64,000 nucleotides of DNA, from positions 1-64,000 of the forward strand of contig NZ_AHJE01000015.1 in assembly GCF_000243095.1 (NCBI RefSeq), given 5' to 3'. Below the pieces are notes generated by a model that saw nothing but the letters and a program-made list of their open reading frames with translations, had not been told where the DNA came from and did not search any database. Positions 36,654 to 45,601 of the stretch are shown here, piece by piece. Both the position numbers and the translations under genes were made by a program. Each line of letters begins with the position of its first letter. Position 1 is the first letter of the stretch. This stretch comes from Cupriavidus basilensis OR16. GTDB taxonomy: Bacteria; Pseudomonadota; Gammaproteobacteria; Burkholderiales; Burkholderiaceae.

Positions 36654-37347
36654 GACCGAATTCGTTATCCAGCCCGCCGCGCAGGCAAGTGTCGCCGTGG
36701 CCGGCAGCAGCGCCCGCTTTCCCATCCGCCGCGTGTTCTGCGTCGGCCGCAACTACGCCGCGCACGCGCGCGAGATGGGCAATGACCCTGACCGGGATCC
36801 GCCGTTCTTCTTCACCAAGCCGGCCGACGCCGTCGTGGCTGCCGAAGGCACGGTAGCGTATCCGCCGCTCACGGAAAACCTGCACCACGAGATCGAACTG
36901 GTAGTGGCGATCGGCAAGGGCGGCGCGGACATCAAGCCCGAGCAAGCACTCGACCTGGTCTGGGGCTACGGCGTGGGCGTGGACCTGACCCGCCGCGACC
37001 TGCAGGACACCGCCAAGAAGATGAGCCGCCCGTGGGACTGGTCCAAGAGCTTTGACGCCTCCGGCCCGTGCGGCCCGCTGCACCCCGTGGCCAGCATCGG
37101 CCATCCCAGCGCAGGCCCGGTGTGGCTCAAGGTCAACGGCGAGGCGCGCCAGCAAGGCGACCTGAACGAGCTGATCTGGCCTGTGGCCGACGTCATTGCC
37201 TATGTGTCGCAAAGCGTGACCCTGGCGCCGGGCGACCTGATCTTCACGGGCACGCCGGCCGGCGTCGGCGCGCTGCAGCCCGGCGACGAAGTGACGGCCG
37301 GTGTGGCCGGTGTTGGCGAGATCGCTTTCCGCGTGGGCAAGCGTTAA
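36652..37347 (+). CDS. Fumarylacetoacetate hydrolase family protein
   Basis: 231 residues of the FAH C-terminal domain family (acylpyruvases, oxaloacetate decarboxylases, fumarylpyruvate hydrolases). Signatures: CVGRNYAAHAREMG, metal-binding HHEIELVVAIG (Glu-x-Glu), the Asp in GYGVGVDLTRRDLQ, and TGTPAGVGALQPGD. It lies 34 bp after the VOC remnant, so the two may once have formed one operon. Exact substrate not deducible. Confidence 0.9.
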   Translation: MTEFVIQPAAQASVAVAGSSARFPIRRVFCVGRNYAAHAREMGNDPDRDPPFFFTKPADAVVAAEGTVAYPPLTENLHHEIELVVAIGKGGADIKPEQALDLVWGYGVGVDLTRRDLQDTAKKMSRPWDWSKSFDASGPCGPLHPVASIGHPSAGPVWLKVNGEARQQGDLNELIWPVADVIAYVSQSVTLAPGDLIFTGTPAGVGALQPGDEVTAGVAGVGEIAFRVGKR

Positions 37348-37363
37348 GACGTTAGAACGTCTT
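37346..37363. repeat. Perfect 8-bp inverted repeat at the hydrolase stop
   Basis: aagacgtt-ag-aacgtctt, overlapping the stop codon. No T-run follows; it may be a weak terminator or a protein site. Confidence 0.55.
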
Positions 37364-37538
37364 GCCTCTGGCAGACATACTATGACGTGGCTCAACGCGA
37401 GCCATGTCATGGCCTCAGCGCGACTCCCGCCTGTCGCGGGCCTCTCCGAGCACACTAACTTTTCCCAAACCGCACTTAACCTTGCCCCTTCGCTTGACGA
37501 CACGCGGGCGAGGGTTATACTTGCCCCATGTTGTACGA

Positions 37539-37552
37539 TAACTTATAAGTTA
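37539..37552 (+). promoter_or_regulatory. 14-bp palindromic operator upstream of the aldolase operon
   Basis: taacttataagtta is a perfect palindrome 17 bp before the aldolase start, in an otherwise GC-rich leader. The position fits a GntR- or LysR-type repressor site. It shares the cttata core with the acnB upstream palindrome. Confidence 0.55.
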
Positions 37553-37568
37553 AGCCACTGGAGACACG

Positions 37569-38360
37569 ATGCGCGAGAACCGGATTCGGAAAATGTGGGC
37601 GGATGGGCAAGCTGTCGTCAACGGTTGGCTGTCCATCCCCAGCAGCTTTGCCGCGGAGACCATGGCCCACCAGGGCTGGGACTCCCTCACGGTGGACCTG
37701 CAACACGGCGCGCTGGACTACCGCGATGCCCTTAGCCTGTTCACGGCGATTTCCACCACCGACACCATGCCGGTGGCGCGCGTGCCCTGGAACGAGCCGG
37801 GCATCCTGATGAAGGTGCTCGATGCCGGCGCGTACGGCGTGATCTGCCCGATGATCAACACGCGCGAAGACGCGCAACGCCTGGTCGCCGCCACCCACTA
37901 CCCGCCGATGGGCTCGCGCAGCTTCGGGCCGATCCGCGGCATGCTGTATGGCGGCCCCGACTATCCCGAACGCGCCAACGAAACCATCGTCGTCTTCGCG
38001 ATGATCGAGACCAAGCAAGGGCTGGATAACCTGGACGACATCCTGTCGGTCAAGGGGCTCGATGCCGTTTATATCGGCCCATCCGACTTGTCGCTGGCGC
38101 TCGGTTGCCGCCCGACCTTCGACGATGTCGACCCGCCCGTCGCGCAGGCAATCGCGCACGTGGTGGCTCGCGCCAAGGCGCACGGTGTGGTCGCTGGCAT
38201 CCACAACGGCGCACCGGAAGCGGCATTGCGCCGGATCGAGCAAGGCTTCCAGTTCGTCACCGTTGGTTCCGACGCGCGCCTGATGGCGGCCGGCGCCCGG
38301 CAGGTGGTGACGCAGATGCGCGCCGGGCAGGAGGCTGGTGGGCAAGCATCGGGATACTGA
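37569..38360 (+). CDS. HpcH/HpaI-type class II aldolase
   Basis: 263-residue metal-dependent pyruvate aldolase of the HpcH/HpaI/GarL family: VDLQHGALDYRDAL (metal and base region), VARVPWNEPGILMKVLDAG, MIETKQGLDNLDDI (Glu metal ligand) and YIGPSDLSLALG. Such enzymes cleave 4-hydroxy-2-oxoacids to pyruvate and an aldehyde; with tartronate semialdehyde reductase and glycerate kinase following, a 5-keto-4-deoxyglucarate aldolase (GarL-like) role is the best inference. Confidence 0.88.
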   Translation: MRENRIRKMWADGQAVVNGWLSIPSSFAAETMAHQGWDSLTVDLQHGALDYRDALSLFTAISTTDTMPVARVPWNEPGILMKVLDAGAYGVICPMINTREDAQRLVAATHYPPMGSRSFGPIRGMLYGGPDYPERANETIVVFAMIETKQGLDNLDDILSVKGLDAVYIGPSDLSLALGCRPTFDDVDPPVAQAIAHVVARAKAHGVVAGIHNGAPEAALRRIEQGFQFVTVGSDARLMAAGARQVVTQMRAGQEAGGQASGY

Positions 38361-38461
38361 GCCTGATGCCAGGGATTTGAGGCACCGGCATCGCGGTATT
38401 CGCTGCGCGGGCATCCGGCGGCGCGGGCGATGCCAATGATATCGACTAACGGAGAACGAAA

Positions 38462-39352
38462 GTGAAGCTTGGATTTATTGGCCTTGGCATCATGGGCGGC
38501 CCGATGGCCGCCAACCTCATCGCCGGCGGGCACGAAGTCAGCTTGTCCAGCCGCAGCGGCGTGCCGCAATCCCTGCTCGACAGCGGCGGCGTGGCCTGCA
38601 ACTCCGGCAAGGAAGTGGCCGAGCGCGCCGACGTGATCTTCCTGATGGTGCCGGACACGCCCCATGTGGAAGCCGCGCTGTTCCAGGAAGGCGGCATTGC
38701 CGCGGGACTGAGCGCCGGCAAGATCGTGGTCGACATGAGCTCGATCTCGCCGATTGCCACCAAGGGATTTGCCGAGCGCGTGAATGCGCTCGGCTGCCAG
38801 TACCTGGATGCGCCGGTGTCTGGCGGCGAGGTCGGCGCCCGCAACGCCACGCTGTCGATCATGGTCGGCGGCCCGCAAGCCGCGTTCGAGACCGTCCGCC
38901 CGCTGTTCGAGCTGATGGGCAAGAACATCACGCTGGTGGGCGACAACGGCGCGGGGCAAACCGCCAAGGTGGCCAACCAGATCATCGTGGCGTTGAATAT
39001 CGAGGCCGTCGCCGAGGCCCTGCTGTTCGCCTCCAAGGCCGGGGCGGATCCGGCGCGCGTGCGCCAGGCGCTGATGGGCGGCTTTGCGTCCTCCAAGGTG
39101 CTGGAAGTACACGGCGAGCGCATGATCAAGCGCACGTTCGACCCGGGCTTTCGCATCGGGCTGCACCAGAAGGACCTGAACCTTGCGCTGTCGAACGCGC
39201 GCGAGATGGGCGTGGCGCTGCCGAACACGGCCACTTGCCAGGAGTTGTTCAATACCTGCGCAAGCCATGGCGGCTCGGACTGGGATCACTCCGCGCTGGT
39301 CCGCGCGCTGGAGCTGATGGCAAACCATGAAGTAGCGGCCAAGAAGGACTGA
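38462..39352 (+). CDS. garR: Tartronate semialdehyde (2-hydroxy-3-oxopropionate) reductase
   Basis: Beta-hydroxyacid dehydrogenase of 296 residues reducing tartronate semialdehyde to D-glycerate. N-terminal Rossmann motif FIGLGIMGGPMAANL, substrate-binding DAPVSGGEVGARNATLSIMV, and the catalytic Lys region GAGQTAKVANQI. Start is a GTG at 38462. The context of an aldolase upstream and glycerate kinase downstream matches glucarate/glyoxylate use; GarR and GlxR are equivalent here. Confidence 0.9.
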   Translation: MKLGFIGLGIMGGPMAANLIAGGHEVSLSSRSGVPQSLLDSGGVACNSGKEVAERADVIFLMVPDTPHVEAALFQEGGIAAGLSAGKIVVDMSSISPIATKGFAERVNALGCQYLDAPVSGGEVGARNATLSIMVGGPQAAFETVRPLFELMGKNITLVGDNGAGQTAKVANQIIVALNIEAVAEALLFASKAGADPARVRQALMGGFASSKVLEVHGERMIKRTFDPGFRIGLHQKDLNLALSNAREMGVALPNTATCQELFNTCASHGGSDWDHSALVRALELMANHEVAAKKD

Positions 39353-39474
39353 GGGCACGCCACTGCCTGCAGTCGTTGTCATCGGGGCGGCACCTGCGGC
39401 CGCCCCGCCGCCCCCTCCCTTTTTCTCGGTATGGCGTTCGCCTGCGGTGAGCGCCGTTCACCCTGCCTTGCCCC

Positions 39475-40665
39475 ATGCCTAGCCTTCCCGATCCCCTTAT
39501 CGTCATTGCCCCCGATTCATTCAAGGGCTCCCTTGGCGCCAACCAGGTCGCCGCCGCCATCGCGGCCGGGATCCGGCGCGCGCTGCCCGAGGCCACGATC
39601 CGGCAACGCCCGATGGCCGACGGCGGCGAAGGCACCATCGACGCGATGCTGGCCGCCGGCGGCCAGCGCGCCAGCCTGGCCGTGCGCGGGGCGCACGGCG
39701 TCGCGCGCACGGCCACGGTAGCGCTGCTTGCGGGCGACCGCGCCGTGATCGAGTCCGCGGAGATCGTCGGCATCACCGACCCGGCGGGCATGGCCTGTCC
39801 CGTGACACAACGCTCCACCGCCGGCCTCGGCGATGCCATCAAGGCGCTGCTCGACCTGGGCGTGCGCGAGATCTTCATCGGCCTTGGCGGCAGCAGCACG
39901 AACGATGGCGGCGCCGGCCTGCTGCATGGCCTGGGCATGCGCCTGCTGGATGCACACGGCCGCGACATCGAGCCAACGCCCGCCGCCCTGCCGCAGCTGG
40001 CGGCGGTCGATAGCAGCCAGCTCGACCCGCGGCTGGCATCCACCAGGCTGGTGGCCATGTGCGATGTCACCAACCCGCTGACCGGGCCGCAGGGCGCCAC
40101 CGCCGTGTTCGGCCCGCAAAAAGGCGTCCAAGCGCAGGATGTGGCGGCCATCGATGCCACACTCGCCCGCTACGCGAGCCTGCTTGCGCCGGCACTAGGG
40201 CGCTGCGCCAGGGACGCGGCAGGCGCGGGAGCGGCCGGCGGGCTCGGCTACGCCTTGCTGATGCTTGGTGCGCAGATGCGCCCGGGCGCCGACATCGTCG
40301 CGGACTGCGTAGGCCTCGACGGCGCGCTGGCAGGCGCCGACTGGCTGATCACCGGCGAGGGGCGCAGCGATGTGCAGACGCTAAGCGGCAAGGCGCCGTT
40401 GATCGCCTGCCAGCGCGCCCACGCCTGCGGCGTGCCGGCCACCCTGCTCTGCGGCGCCATCGACCCCGCTGCGCTGCCGGCCCTGGGGGCACATTTCACC
40501 GGTTGCTTCTCCCTGGCACCCGGCCCGATCACCGTCGAGCAGGCCATGGCCAGCGCAAGCGCTTTGCTAGCGGATGCTGCGGAGCAGATGGCAAGGCTGC
40601 GTTTCACCAGTACCCACCCGCTCGAGCACCGACGCCCGCGCCAGGCGGGCGAGGCCTTGCCCTGA
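39475..40665 (+). CDS. Glycerate 2-kinase (GarK/GlxK family)
   Basis: 396 residues. Phosphorylates D-glycerate to 2-phosphoglycerate with ATP, feeding glycolysis. Family signatures: IVIAPDSFKGSLGANQVA at the N-terminus, RPMADGGEGTIDAML, FIGLGGSSTNDGGAGLLHGLG, and ITGEGRSDVQTLSGKAP. Completes the aldolase-reductase-kinase route. Start ATG at 39475 with a gap of 122 bp after the reductase. Confidence 0.93.
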   Translation: MPSLPDPLIVIAPDSFKGSLGANQVAAAIAAGIRRALPEATIRQRPMADGGEGTIDAMLAAGGQRASLAVRGAHGVARTATVALLAGDRAVIESAEIVGITDPAGMACPVTQRSTAGLGDAIKALLDLGVREIFIGLGGSSTNDGGAGLLHGLGMRLLDAHGRDIEPTPAALPQLAAVDSSQLDPRLASTRLVAMCDVTNPLTGPQGATAVFGPQKGVQAQDVAAIDATLARYASLLAPALGRCARDAAGAGAAGGLGYALLMLGAQMRPGADIVADCVGLDGALAGADWLITGEGRSDVQTLSGKAPLIACQRAHACGVPATLLCGAIDPAALPALGAHFTGCFSLAPGPITVEQAMASASALLADAAEQMARLRFTSTHPLEHRRPRQAGEALP

Positions 40666-40803
40666 ACGCAGCGGCGCTGCCCGCCTGCAAATTCAGAAAT
40701 TTCCTAAAAGCCAATGACGGCAGAAGCAGTATGCTTTTACGAGTCCGCCACTCTCGCATGAAGCAGGCGGCCTCCTCTTGCCTCCCCTCTCTAAGGAGCT
40801 TGC

Positions 40804-41157
40804 ATGCGTCCTAGCGCCCGAGCCGGTCCCAGCCCGCCTGACTCCCTCCTCGCCATCAGCAAGCAAGGCGATCTCATCGCCGAGCTGATCGGCATGACCC
40901 GCCCCGCCAATGCCGAGGAACAACCCCGCGTCCGCGAACTGATCGACCAGATCGGCGCGCAGGACCGCGGCCTGCGCGAGCGCATGGCCGACCATTGCGC
41001 GGAGCTGCAAAGCGTCAGCGCCGCGCTCGATAGCCTGCTGCATCTGGCGGAACTGCACAGCGAGAAGACGGAGGAGGCGTACGGCTTGTATTGCTTGCTC
41101 AAGTTGCTGAAGCTGCAGCTCGATGAGGCGGTGGGAGAGTTGGCTGGCATGGCCTGA
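40804..41157 (+). CDS. Small helical protein, DUF1484-like
   Basis: 117 residues, cytoplasmic, mainly helical (SVSAALDSLLHLAELHSEKT then YGLYCLLKLLKLQLDEAVGEL). The last half resembles the DUF1484 proteins that are abundant in Cupriavidus and Ralstonia. Function unknown. aaggag lies at a good distance before the ATG, so it is likely expressed. Confidence 0.65.
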   Translation: MRPSARAGPSPPDSLLAISKQGDLIAELIGMTRPANAEEQPRVRELIDQIGAQDRGLRERMADHCAELQSVSAALDSLLHLAELHSEKTEEAYGLYCLLKLLKLQLDEAVGELAGMA

Positions 41158-41209
41158 GACGCCTGCGCCAGGTTGGGGCCTTGGCCAGGTCCTGGGGCGG
41201 CGCCACGCC

Positions 41210-41244
41210 GATCAACGATCAACGATCAACGATCAACGATCAAC
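41210..41244. repeat. 7-bp tandem repeat, five copies
   Basis: Unit gatcaac repeated five times without mismatch. The stop codon of the MarR gene lies inside it, so copy number sets the last residues of that protein. Confidence 0.85.
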
Positions 41245-41676
41245 GAGCGTGCCCAGGTTTTGCCGCACACGCTGGAGCAGGCCGATCAATTGCTCCCGCT
41301 CCGGCTCGCTGAGCCCGGCCAGCGCCTCCGCCGCAACCTCGTCGCCGACCCGCCGGGCCTTGTCCAGTGCTTTTTCCGCCTTGGGCGTCATGCGCACCAC
41401 GCGCTCGCGGCGGTCTTCCGGGTTGGGCACGCGTTCGATCCAGCCGCCCTCTTCCATCCGGTCAAGCAAGCGTCCCGCCGAGATCGCGGCGACTTCGAGC
41501 AGTTCCGCCAGCCGCACCTGGTTGACTTCACCGTAGTGCGACAGGTAGGCGAGTGCGCGGCATTGTGCCCGGGTGAGGTCGAGGGACGACTTGGCCAGTT
41601 CGTCGAAGCGCTTGCCATTGAGGCGGCCAACGTCCGAGACCAGGAAGCCAAAGCGTTTTTCCAGTTTCGTTTCCAT
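41233..41676 (-). CDS. MarR-family regulator of the adjacent exporter
   Basis: 147 residues. MarR winged helix: LTRAQCRALAYLSHYGEVNQ, recognition helix VAAISAGRLLDRMEEGGWIE, wing NPEDRRERVVRMTPKAE. The ATG at 41676 is preferred, an upstream TTG at 41691 being possible. It is divergent from a DHA2 drug exporter, and the operator between them makes local repression by this protein likely. Confidence 0.9.
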   Translation of the reverse strand: METKLEKRFGFLVSDVGRLNGKRFDELAKSSLDLTRAQCRALAYLSHYGEVNQVRLAELLEVAAISAGRLLDRMEEGGWIERVPNPEDRRERVVRMTPKAEKALDKARRVGDEVAAEALAGLSEPEREQLIGLLQRVRQNLGTLVDR

Positions 41677-41732
41677 GGCGCGATTGTACAAAGATCTCTG
41701 TCAGGCAAGCCGCCACACCAGCAAGAAGCGGC

Positions 41733-41772
41733 TTGCCAGACTTCGGCGCAGCCTTATAATAAGCATGCTTAT
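41733..41772 (+). promoter_or_regulatory. Promoter and MarR operator of the DHA2 exporter
   Basis: ttgcca (41733-41738), 16 bp, tataat (41755-41760) is a near-consensus sigma-70 promoter. The perfect 14-bp palindrome ataagcatgcttat (41759-41772) overlaps the end of the -10 box and the start site, where a bound MarR dimer would block transcription. Confidence 0.7.
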
Positions 41773-41817
41773 CATCTGGCCGCTCCAACCCCACCCCTCC
41801 AGCAGGTTGTCTTATCC

Positions 41818-43356
41818 ATGTCTTCGCAAGCGGTAGCCGGGCACGCAGAATTGCCGCTCAACCGGCCCATGATCACCATCGCCATCATGGCCGCGACCCT
41901 GATCCAGACACTCGACAGCACCATCGCCAACGTGGCGCTGCCGCACATGCAAGGCAGCCTGTCGGCGTCGCAGGACGAGATCACCTGGGTGCTGACCTCG
42001 TACATCGTTGCTGCCGCGATCGCCACGCCGCTCACCGGCTGGCTGTCCGACCGGCTCAGCGTCAAGCGCCTGCTGGCCATCTCGATCACCGGCTTCACCA
42101 TTGCCTCGGCGTTCTGCGGGATGTCGGACACGCTGGCGCAGATCGTGGCGTCGCGGCTGCTGCAGGGCATTTTCGGGGCGTCGCTGGTGCCGCTATCGCA
42201 ATCCATCCTGCTGGATATCAACCCCCGCGAGAAGCAGGGGCAGGCGATGGCGGTGTGGGGCATGGGCGTGATGGTGGGGCCCATCCTGGGCCCCACGCTG
42301 GGCGGCTGGCTGACCGACAGCTATAACTGGCGATGGGTGTTTTTCATCAACGTGCCGATTGGCGCATTCGCGTTGTTCGGCGTGATGTCCTTCCTGCCCA
42401 ACCGGGCGCCGGCGCGGGCCGTGAAGTTCGATGCGTTCGGCTTCATCACGCTGGGCCTGGCCATTGGCGCGCTCCAGGCCATGCTCGACCGCGGCGAACA
42501 GCTCGACTGGTTCGGCTCGCTGGAGATCCGCATCGAGGCCATCCTGGCGGGGGTCAGCTTCCTGTATTTCCTGGCGCACACCGCCACGGCCGGGCCCACG
42601 TCATTCTTCCGGTACCCGTTGCTCAAGGACCGCAACTTTGCCACCGGCGCCTGCTTTATCTTCGTGATCGGCGCGGTCATGTACGCCACCCGCGCCTTGC
42701 TGCCGCCAATGTTGCAGAACCTGATGGGCTATCCGGTGGCCACCACCGGGCTGGTCACCGCGCCAAGCGGTGCCGGCACCATGCTCTCCATGCTGCTGGC
42801 CGGGCGCCTGCTCAAGCGGATCGACGCGCGCGTTCTGCTGCTCGCGGGTTTCCTGATTTCCGCGTTCGCGCTGTGGCAGATGATGCAGTACACCGTGGTG
42901 CTGTCGGTGTCCGATATCGTCTGGCCCGGCATCATCCAGGGCTTTGGCCTGGGGCTGGTGTTCGTGCCGCTGAGCGCGCTGACGTTCTCCACGCTGTCGC
43001 CGGCGCTGCGCGCGGACGGCACGGCCACCTACAGCCTGATGCGCAATATCGGCAGCAGCATCGGCATCTCCGTGATCCAGACCTTGATGACGCGCAACAC
43101 GCAGGTGGCCCACGCCGACCTGGCGGCCAATGTGAGCGTGTACAACCCGGCCCTGCAATCGCTGCTGGCAAGCGGCTCGCGCTACGACCTGGCCATGCTC
43201 AACCAGTCGATCAACCAGCAGGCCGCAATGATCGCCTACCTCAACGATTTCAAGGTCATGTTCCTTGCCACGCTGCTGGTGGTGCCGCTCATCCTGCTGA
43301 TCAAGCCCACGCGCCACGCCAGCGACGATGCCGTCGCGCATGCGGCCATGGATTGA
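41818..43356 (+). CDS. DHA2-family multidrug exporter (EmrB/QacA type)
   Basis: 512-residue, 14-helix proton-driven exporter. Motif D1 LIQTLDSTIANVALPHMQG in helix 1, motif A GWLSDRLSVKRLL, and motif C GPILGPTLGGWLTDSYNWRW. The start at 41818 follows the operator; longer frames upstream pass through the MarR gene. No EmrA-type membrane fusion gene is adjacent. Probably inducible through the divergent MarR regulator. Confidence 0.93.
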   Translation: MSSQAVAGHAELPLNRPMITIAIMAATLIQTLDSTIANVALPHMQGSLSASQDEITWVLTSYIVAAAIATPLTGWLSDRLSVKRLLAISITGFTIASAFCGMSDTLAQIVASRLLQGIFGASLVPLSQSILLDINPREKQGQAMAVWGMGVMVGPILGPTLGGWLTDSYNWRWVFFINVPIGAFALFGVMSFLPNRAPARAVKFDAFGFITLGLAIGALQAMLDRGEQLDWFGSLEIRIEAILAGVSFLYFLAHTATAGPTSFFRYPLLKDRNFATGACFIFVIGAVMYATRALLPPMLQNLMGYPVATTGLVTAPSGAGTMLSMLLAGRLLKRIDARVLLLAGFLISAFALWQMMQYTVVLSVSDIVWPGIIQGFGLGLVFVPLSALTFSTLSPALRADGTATYSLMRNIGSSIGISVIQTLMTRNTQVAHADLAANVSVYNPALQSLLASGSRYDLAMLNQSINQQAAMIAYLNDFKVMFLATLLVVPLILLIKPTRHASDDAVAHAAMD

Positions 43357-43374
43357 CGCGCCTTTAGCTGGCCT

Positions 43375-44052
43375 TTAGCTGGCGGACCCGGCGATGCGCA
43401 GCCGGGTATCGAGATATTGCGCCACGGCGCGCTGGAATACCGGCAGCTTGCCGGTGAAAAAATGGTTCGCGCCGGGCACTACCACGACCGGCAACGCCTG
43501 CGGGCGCGCCCAGTCGAACACCGCTTGCAGCGGTACATTGGTGTCGTTCTCGCCGTGGATGACAAAGGCATCGGCGGGCACCGTGGGCGTGTCGTAATTG
43601 CGCCCGCCGGCCGCCGGCCCGGCCGGCATGCCGGCCAGGATCAGGTGCGCGGCCGGCTCGCCGCTCTCCAGCAGGCGCTGCGCCACGCGCGTCTGCACAT
43701 AGGCGCCGAAGGAAAATCCCGCCAGCGCCAGCGGCAGGCCCGGGTGCGCCGCCTTGATCTGCCGGACCACGGCCTGCACGTCGTCCGTCTCGCCCTCGCC
43801 TGCATCGTGGCTGCCTTGCGTGCCGCCCACACCCCGGAAATTCGGCCGCACGGCAAGGAAGCCGCGTGCCTGGAAGATCCTGGCCAACGCCACCGGGATC
43901 TTGTGTTCCGCGCTGCCGCCCAGCAATGGATGCGGGTGCGCCACGACGGCGATTGCGCGGATCGGGCCTTGCGGCGCATCGGTCAGGGCCTCGATGCGGC
44001 CGGCGGCGCCATCGAACCAGCGGCGATTGTCTGAGGGAGGAAGCGAGGACAT
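43375..44052 (-). CDS. Alpha/beta hydrolase (DUF/YqiA-like serine hydrolase)
   Basis: 225 residues with the nucleophile elbow GFSFGA, an HPHPLLGG loop near the N-terminus, catalytic Asp in VIHGENDTNVPL and His in VPGANHFFTGKL, so the Ser-Asp-His triad is complete. Cytoplasmic; substrate unknown. The frame extends to 44883 but the family N-terminus begins at MSSLPPSDN. Convergent with the exporter, 18 bp apart. Confidence 0.85.
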   Translation of the reverse strand: MSSLPPSDNRRWFDGAAGRIEALTDAPQGPIRAIAVVAHPHPLLGGSAEHKIPVALARIFQARGFLAVRPNFRGVGGTQGSHDAGEGETDDVQAVVRQIKAAHPGLPLALAGFSFGAYVQTRVAQRLLESGEPAAHLILAGMPAGPAAGGRNYDTPTVPADAFVIHGENDTNVPLQAVFDWARPQALPVVVVPGANHFFTGKLPVFQRAVAQYLDTRLRIAGSAS

Positions 44053-44292
44053 AGGGTGGTCGGGGATCAGGCTTGGACGAGACAACCAGGCCAGCCAGCG
44101 CTGCGGACAACGCTGCGGCTTTGAAGCCGCATTGTAATGCGGGGAGACGGCCGCAGACGATCGCATTGTTCGGCGCCATGCTGGATGCGGCCATCGCAGG
44201 CTGACCGCCCTCGGGGAGCCGCCCTGCAGCCTGCGCCGCTGCCAAGTAGAATGCACTCCGCCATTCACACAACAGGACAGGAGACAACGCCA

Positions 44293-44733
44293 ATGCAGAT
44301 CCCCGCTACGTTGGAGTGCCTTTGCGGCCAGGTGCAACTGCGCATTGCCGGAAAACCGGTGGCAAGCGCCAATTGCCATTGCCTGGCTTGCCGGGATTTC
44401 TATGCCACACCGGTGTTCGCCGCCACCGCCTGGGAGCCGACGGACGTGGTGGTGGCGCGCGGCGCGCAACACCTTGCCACCTATCACCATGCGACCCGGC
44501 AGCTCCAGCGCCAGTTTTGCCCGCAGTGCGGCGAGACGCTCTTTGGCATCAACCGGCTGGGCATGTCGGTGATCCCGAACACCCTCTTCGCGCGGGCCTG
44601 CGGCGGTGCGCTGCCGGACGCGCTGCAGCCGGCCATGCACCTGTTCTACCGCCATCGCGTGGTGGAGATCGACGATGCGCTGCCCAAGTACCTCGACGGC
44701 TGGGATGGCCCGGTGCACAAGGCCGGTTTCTGA
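44293..44733 (+). CDS. GFA-family zinc protein
   Basis: 146 residues of the glutathione-dependent formaldehyde-activating (GFA/CENP-V) fold. The zinc cysteines are visible in LECLCGQVQL, NCHCLACRD and FCPQCGETLFG. Members bind Zn and may use glutathione; a true formaldehyde-related role is not proven for most. Confidence 0.88.
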   Translation: MQIPATLECLCGQVQLRIAGKPVASANCHCLACRDFYATPVFAATAWEPTDVVVARGAQHLATYHHATRQLQRQFCPQCGETLFGINRLGMSVIPNTLFARACGGALPDALQPAMHLFYRHRVVEIDDALPKYLDGWDGPVHKAGF

Positions 44734-44954
44734 GCCAGGAGCCCTGATGCGGCCGGAACTGCCAGGCCCCCTAAGCGTGGCCAAGTCCAGCGCGGGGCCG
44801 CTGGCGCCTTGGGCGCGGTTTGCGCGTGTGTCCGCGCTGGGCAGGGCTGGCATGGCGTTCTCTCCAGAAGAGGGCGCCGCCATGGTGGGCGCGCGCGGCG
44901 GGAGAACGTTTCAGCTTGCGGCGAAGTATGGATTGCAGGCCACGCCAGCGCGCA

Positions 44955-45482
44955 TCAAGGCGCCCGGCTGGAATCCCCACCCAGCGGATCCAGCGTGATC
45001 TGCACCTGCCGCAGGATGCCCTGCTTGTCGAAGTAGCAATTGAACAGCGACGACAGGTAGCCGTCCTGGCGGAACCGATAGGACCAGACATCGCGCTGCA
45101 TCAGCGGGTAGTACTGCACCGGTTCGAGCGGCTTGCCGAAATGCTCTTCCACGTCGCGCTTGGTCCAGCTGTCGACCTTGGCCTGGTAGATCTCGGAAGC
45201 GACCAGCATCTGCCGGAAGTTCGTGAGTGTTCCGCCGGCATCGAAATCGGCCGCGTAGGCCTCGTAGCCCAGCGGTTGCTTGGAGTAGATCCAGCGCCCG
45301 GAACCGTCTGCCAGCCGGTAGACATCGGTGGGCTCGCCAAAGGCCGCGCGCACGGCGCTTTCCGGGGAGCCGATCAGTTTCTGGCCTTCCTGCACCGGCT
45401 GCAGGATGGCGCAGGCAGGCAGCATCAGCAGGGCGGCCGCGCAGATCAGCCAGCCGCCCATATATTGCGAGGTTGTTTTCAT
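44955..45482 (-). CDS. Lipoprotein with BamE/SmpA-like domain
   Basis: 175 residues. Signal peptide with lipobox LLMLPAC near residue 22. The following segment (QKLIGSPESAVRAAFGEPT, RWIYSKQPLGYEAYAADF) resembles the small alpha/beta SmpA/BamE fold seen in outer-membrane assembly lipoproteins, but true BamE is shorter. Start at 45482 (MKTTSQY). Divergent from the DMT permease. Confidence 0.65.
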   Translation of the reverse strand: MKTTSQYMGGWLICAAALLMLPACAILQPVQEGQKLIGSPESAVRAAFGEPTDVYRLADGSGRWIYSKQPLGYEAYAADFDAGGTLTNFRQMLVASEIYQAKVDSWTKRDVEEHFGKPLEPVQYYPLMQRDVWSYRFRQDGYLSSLFNCYFDKQGILRQVQITLDPLGGDSSRAP

Positions 45483-45601
45483 GGCATTCAGGAGTGGCAA
45501 TCGCCATGCCCGGCACGGCGTCCAAGGCTGGAATATAGAGCATTCCCCGCTGCCACGCCGGAGAGCGACAATACGCTATCGCCACCCTTGCCACCCTTGC
45601 C

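Noticed and set aside
41173-41817. N-terminal extension of the DHA2 exporter
   Set aside because: It is antisense to the MarR gene and passes through the promoter and operator.
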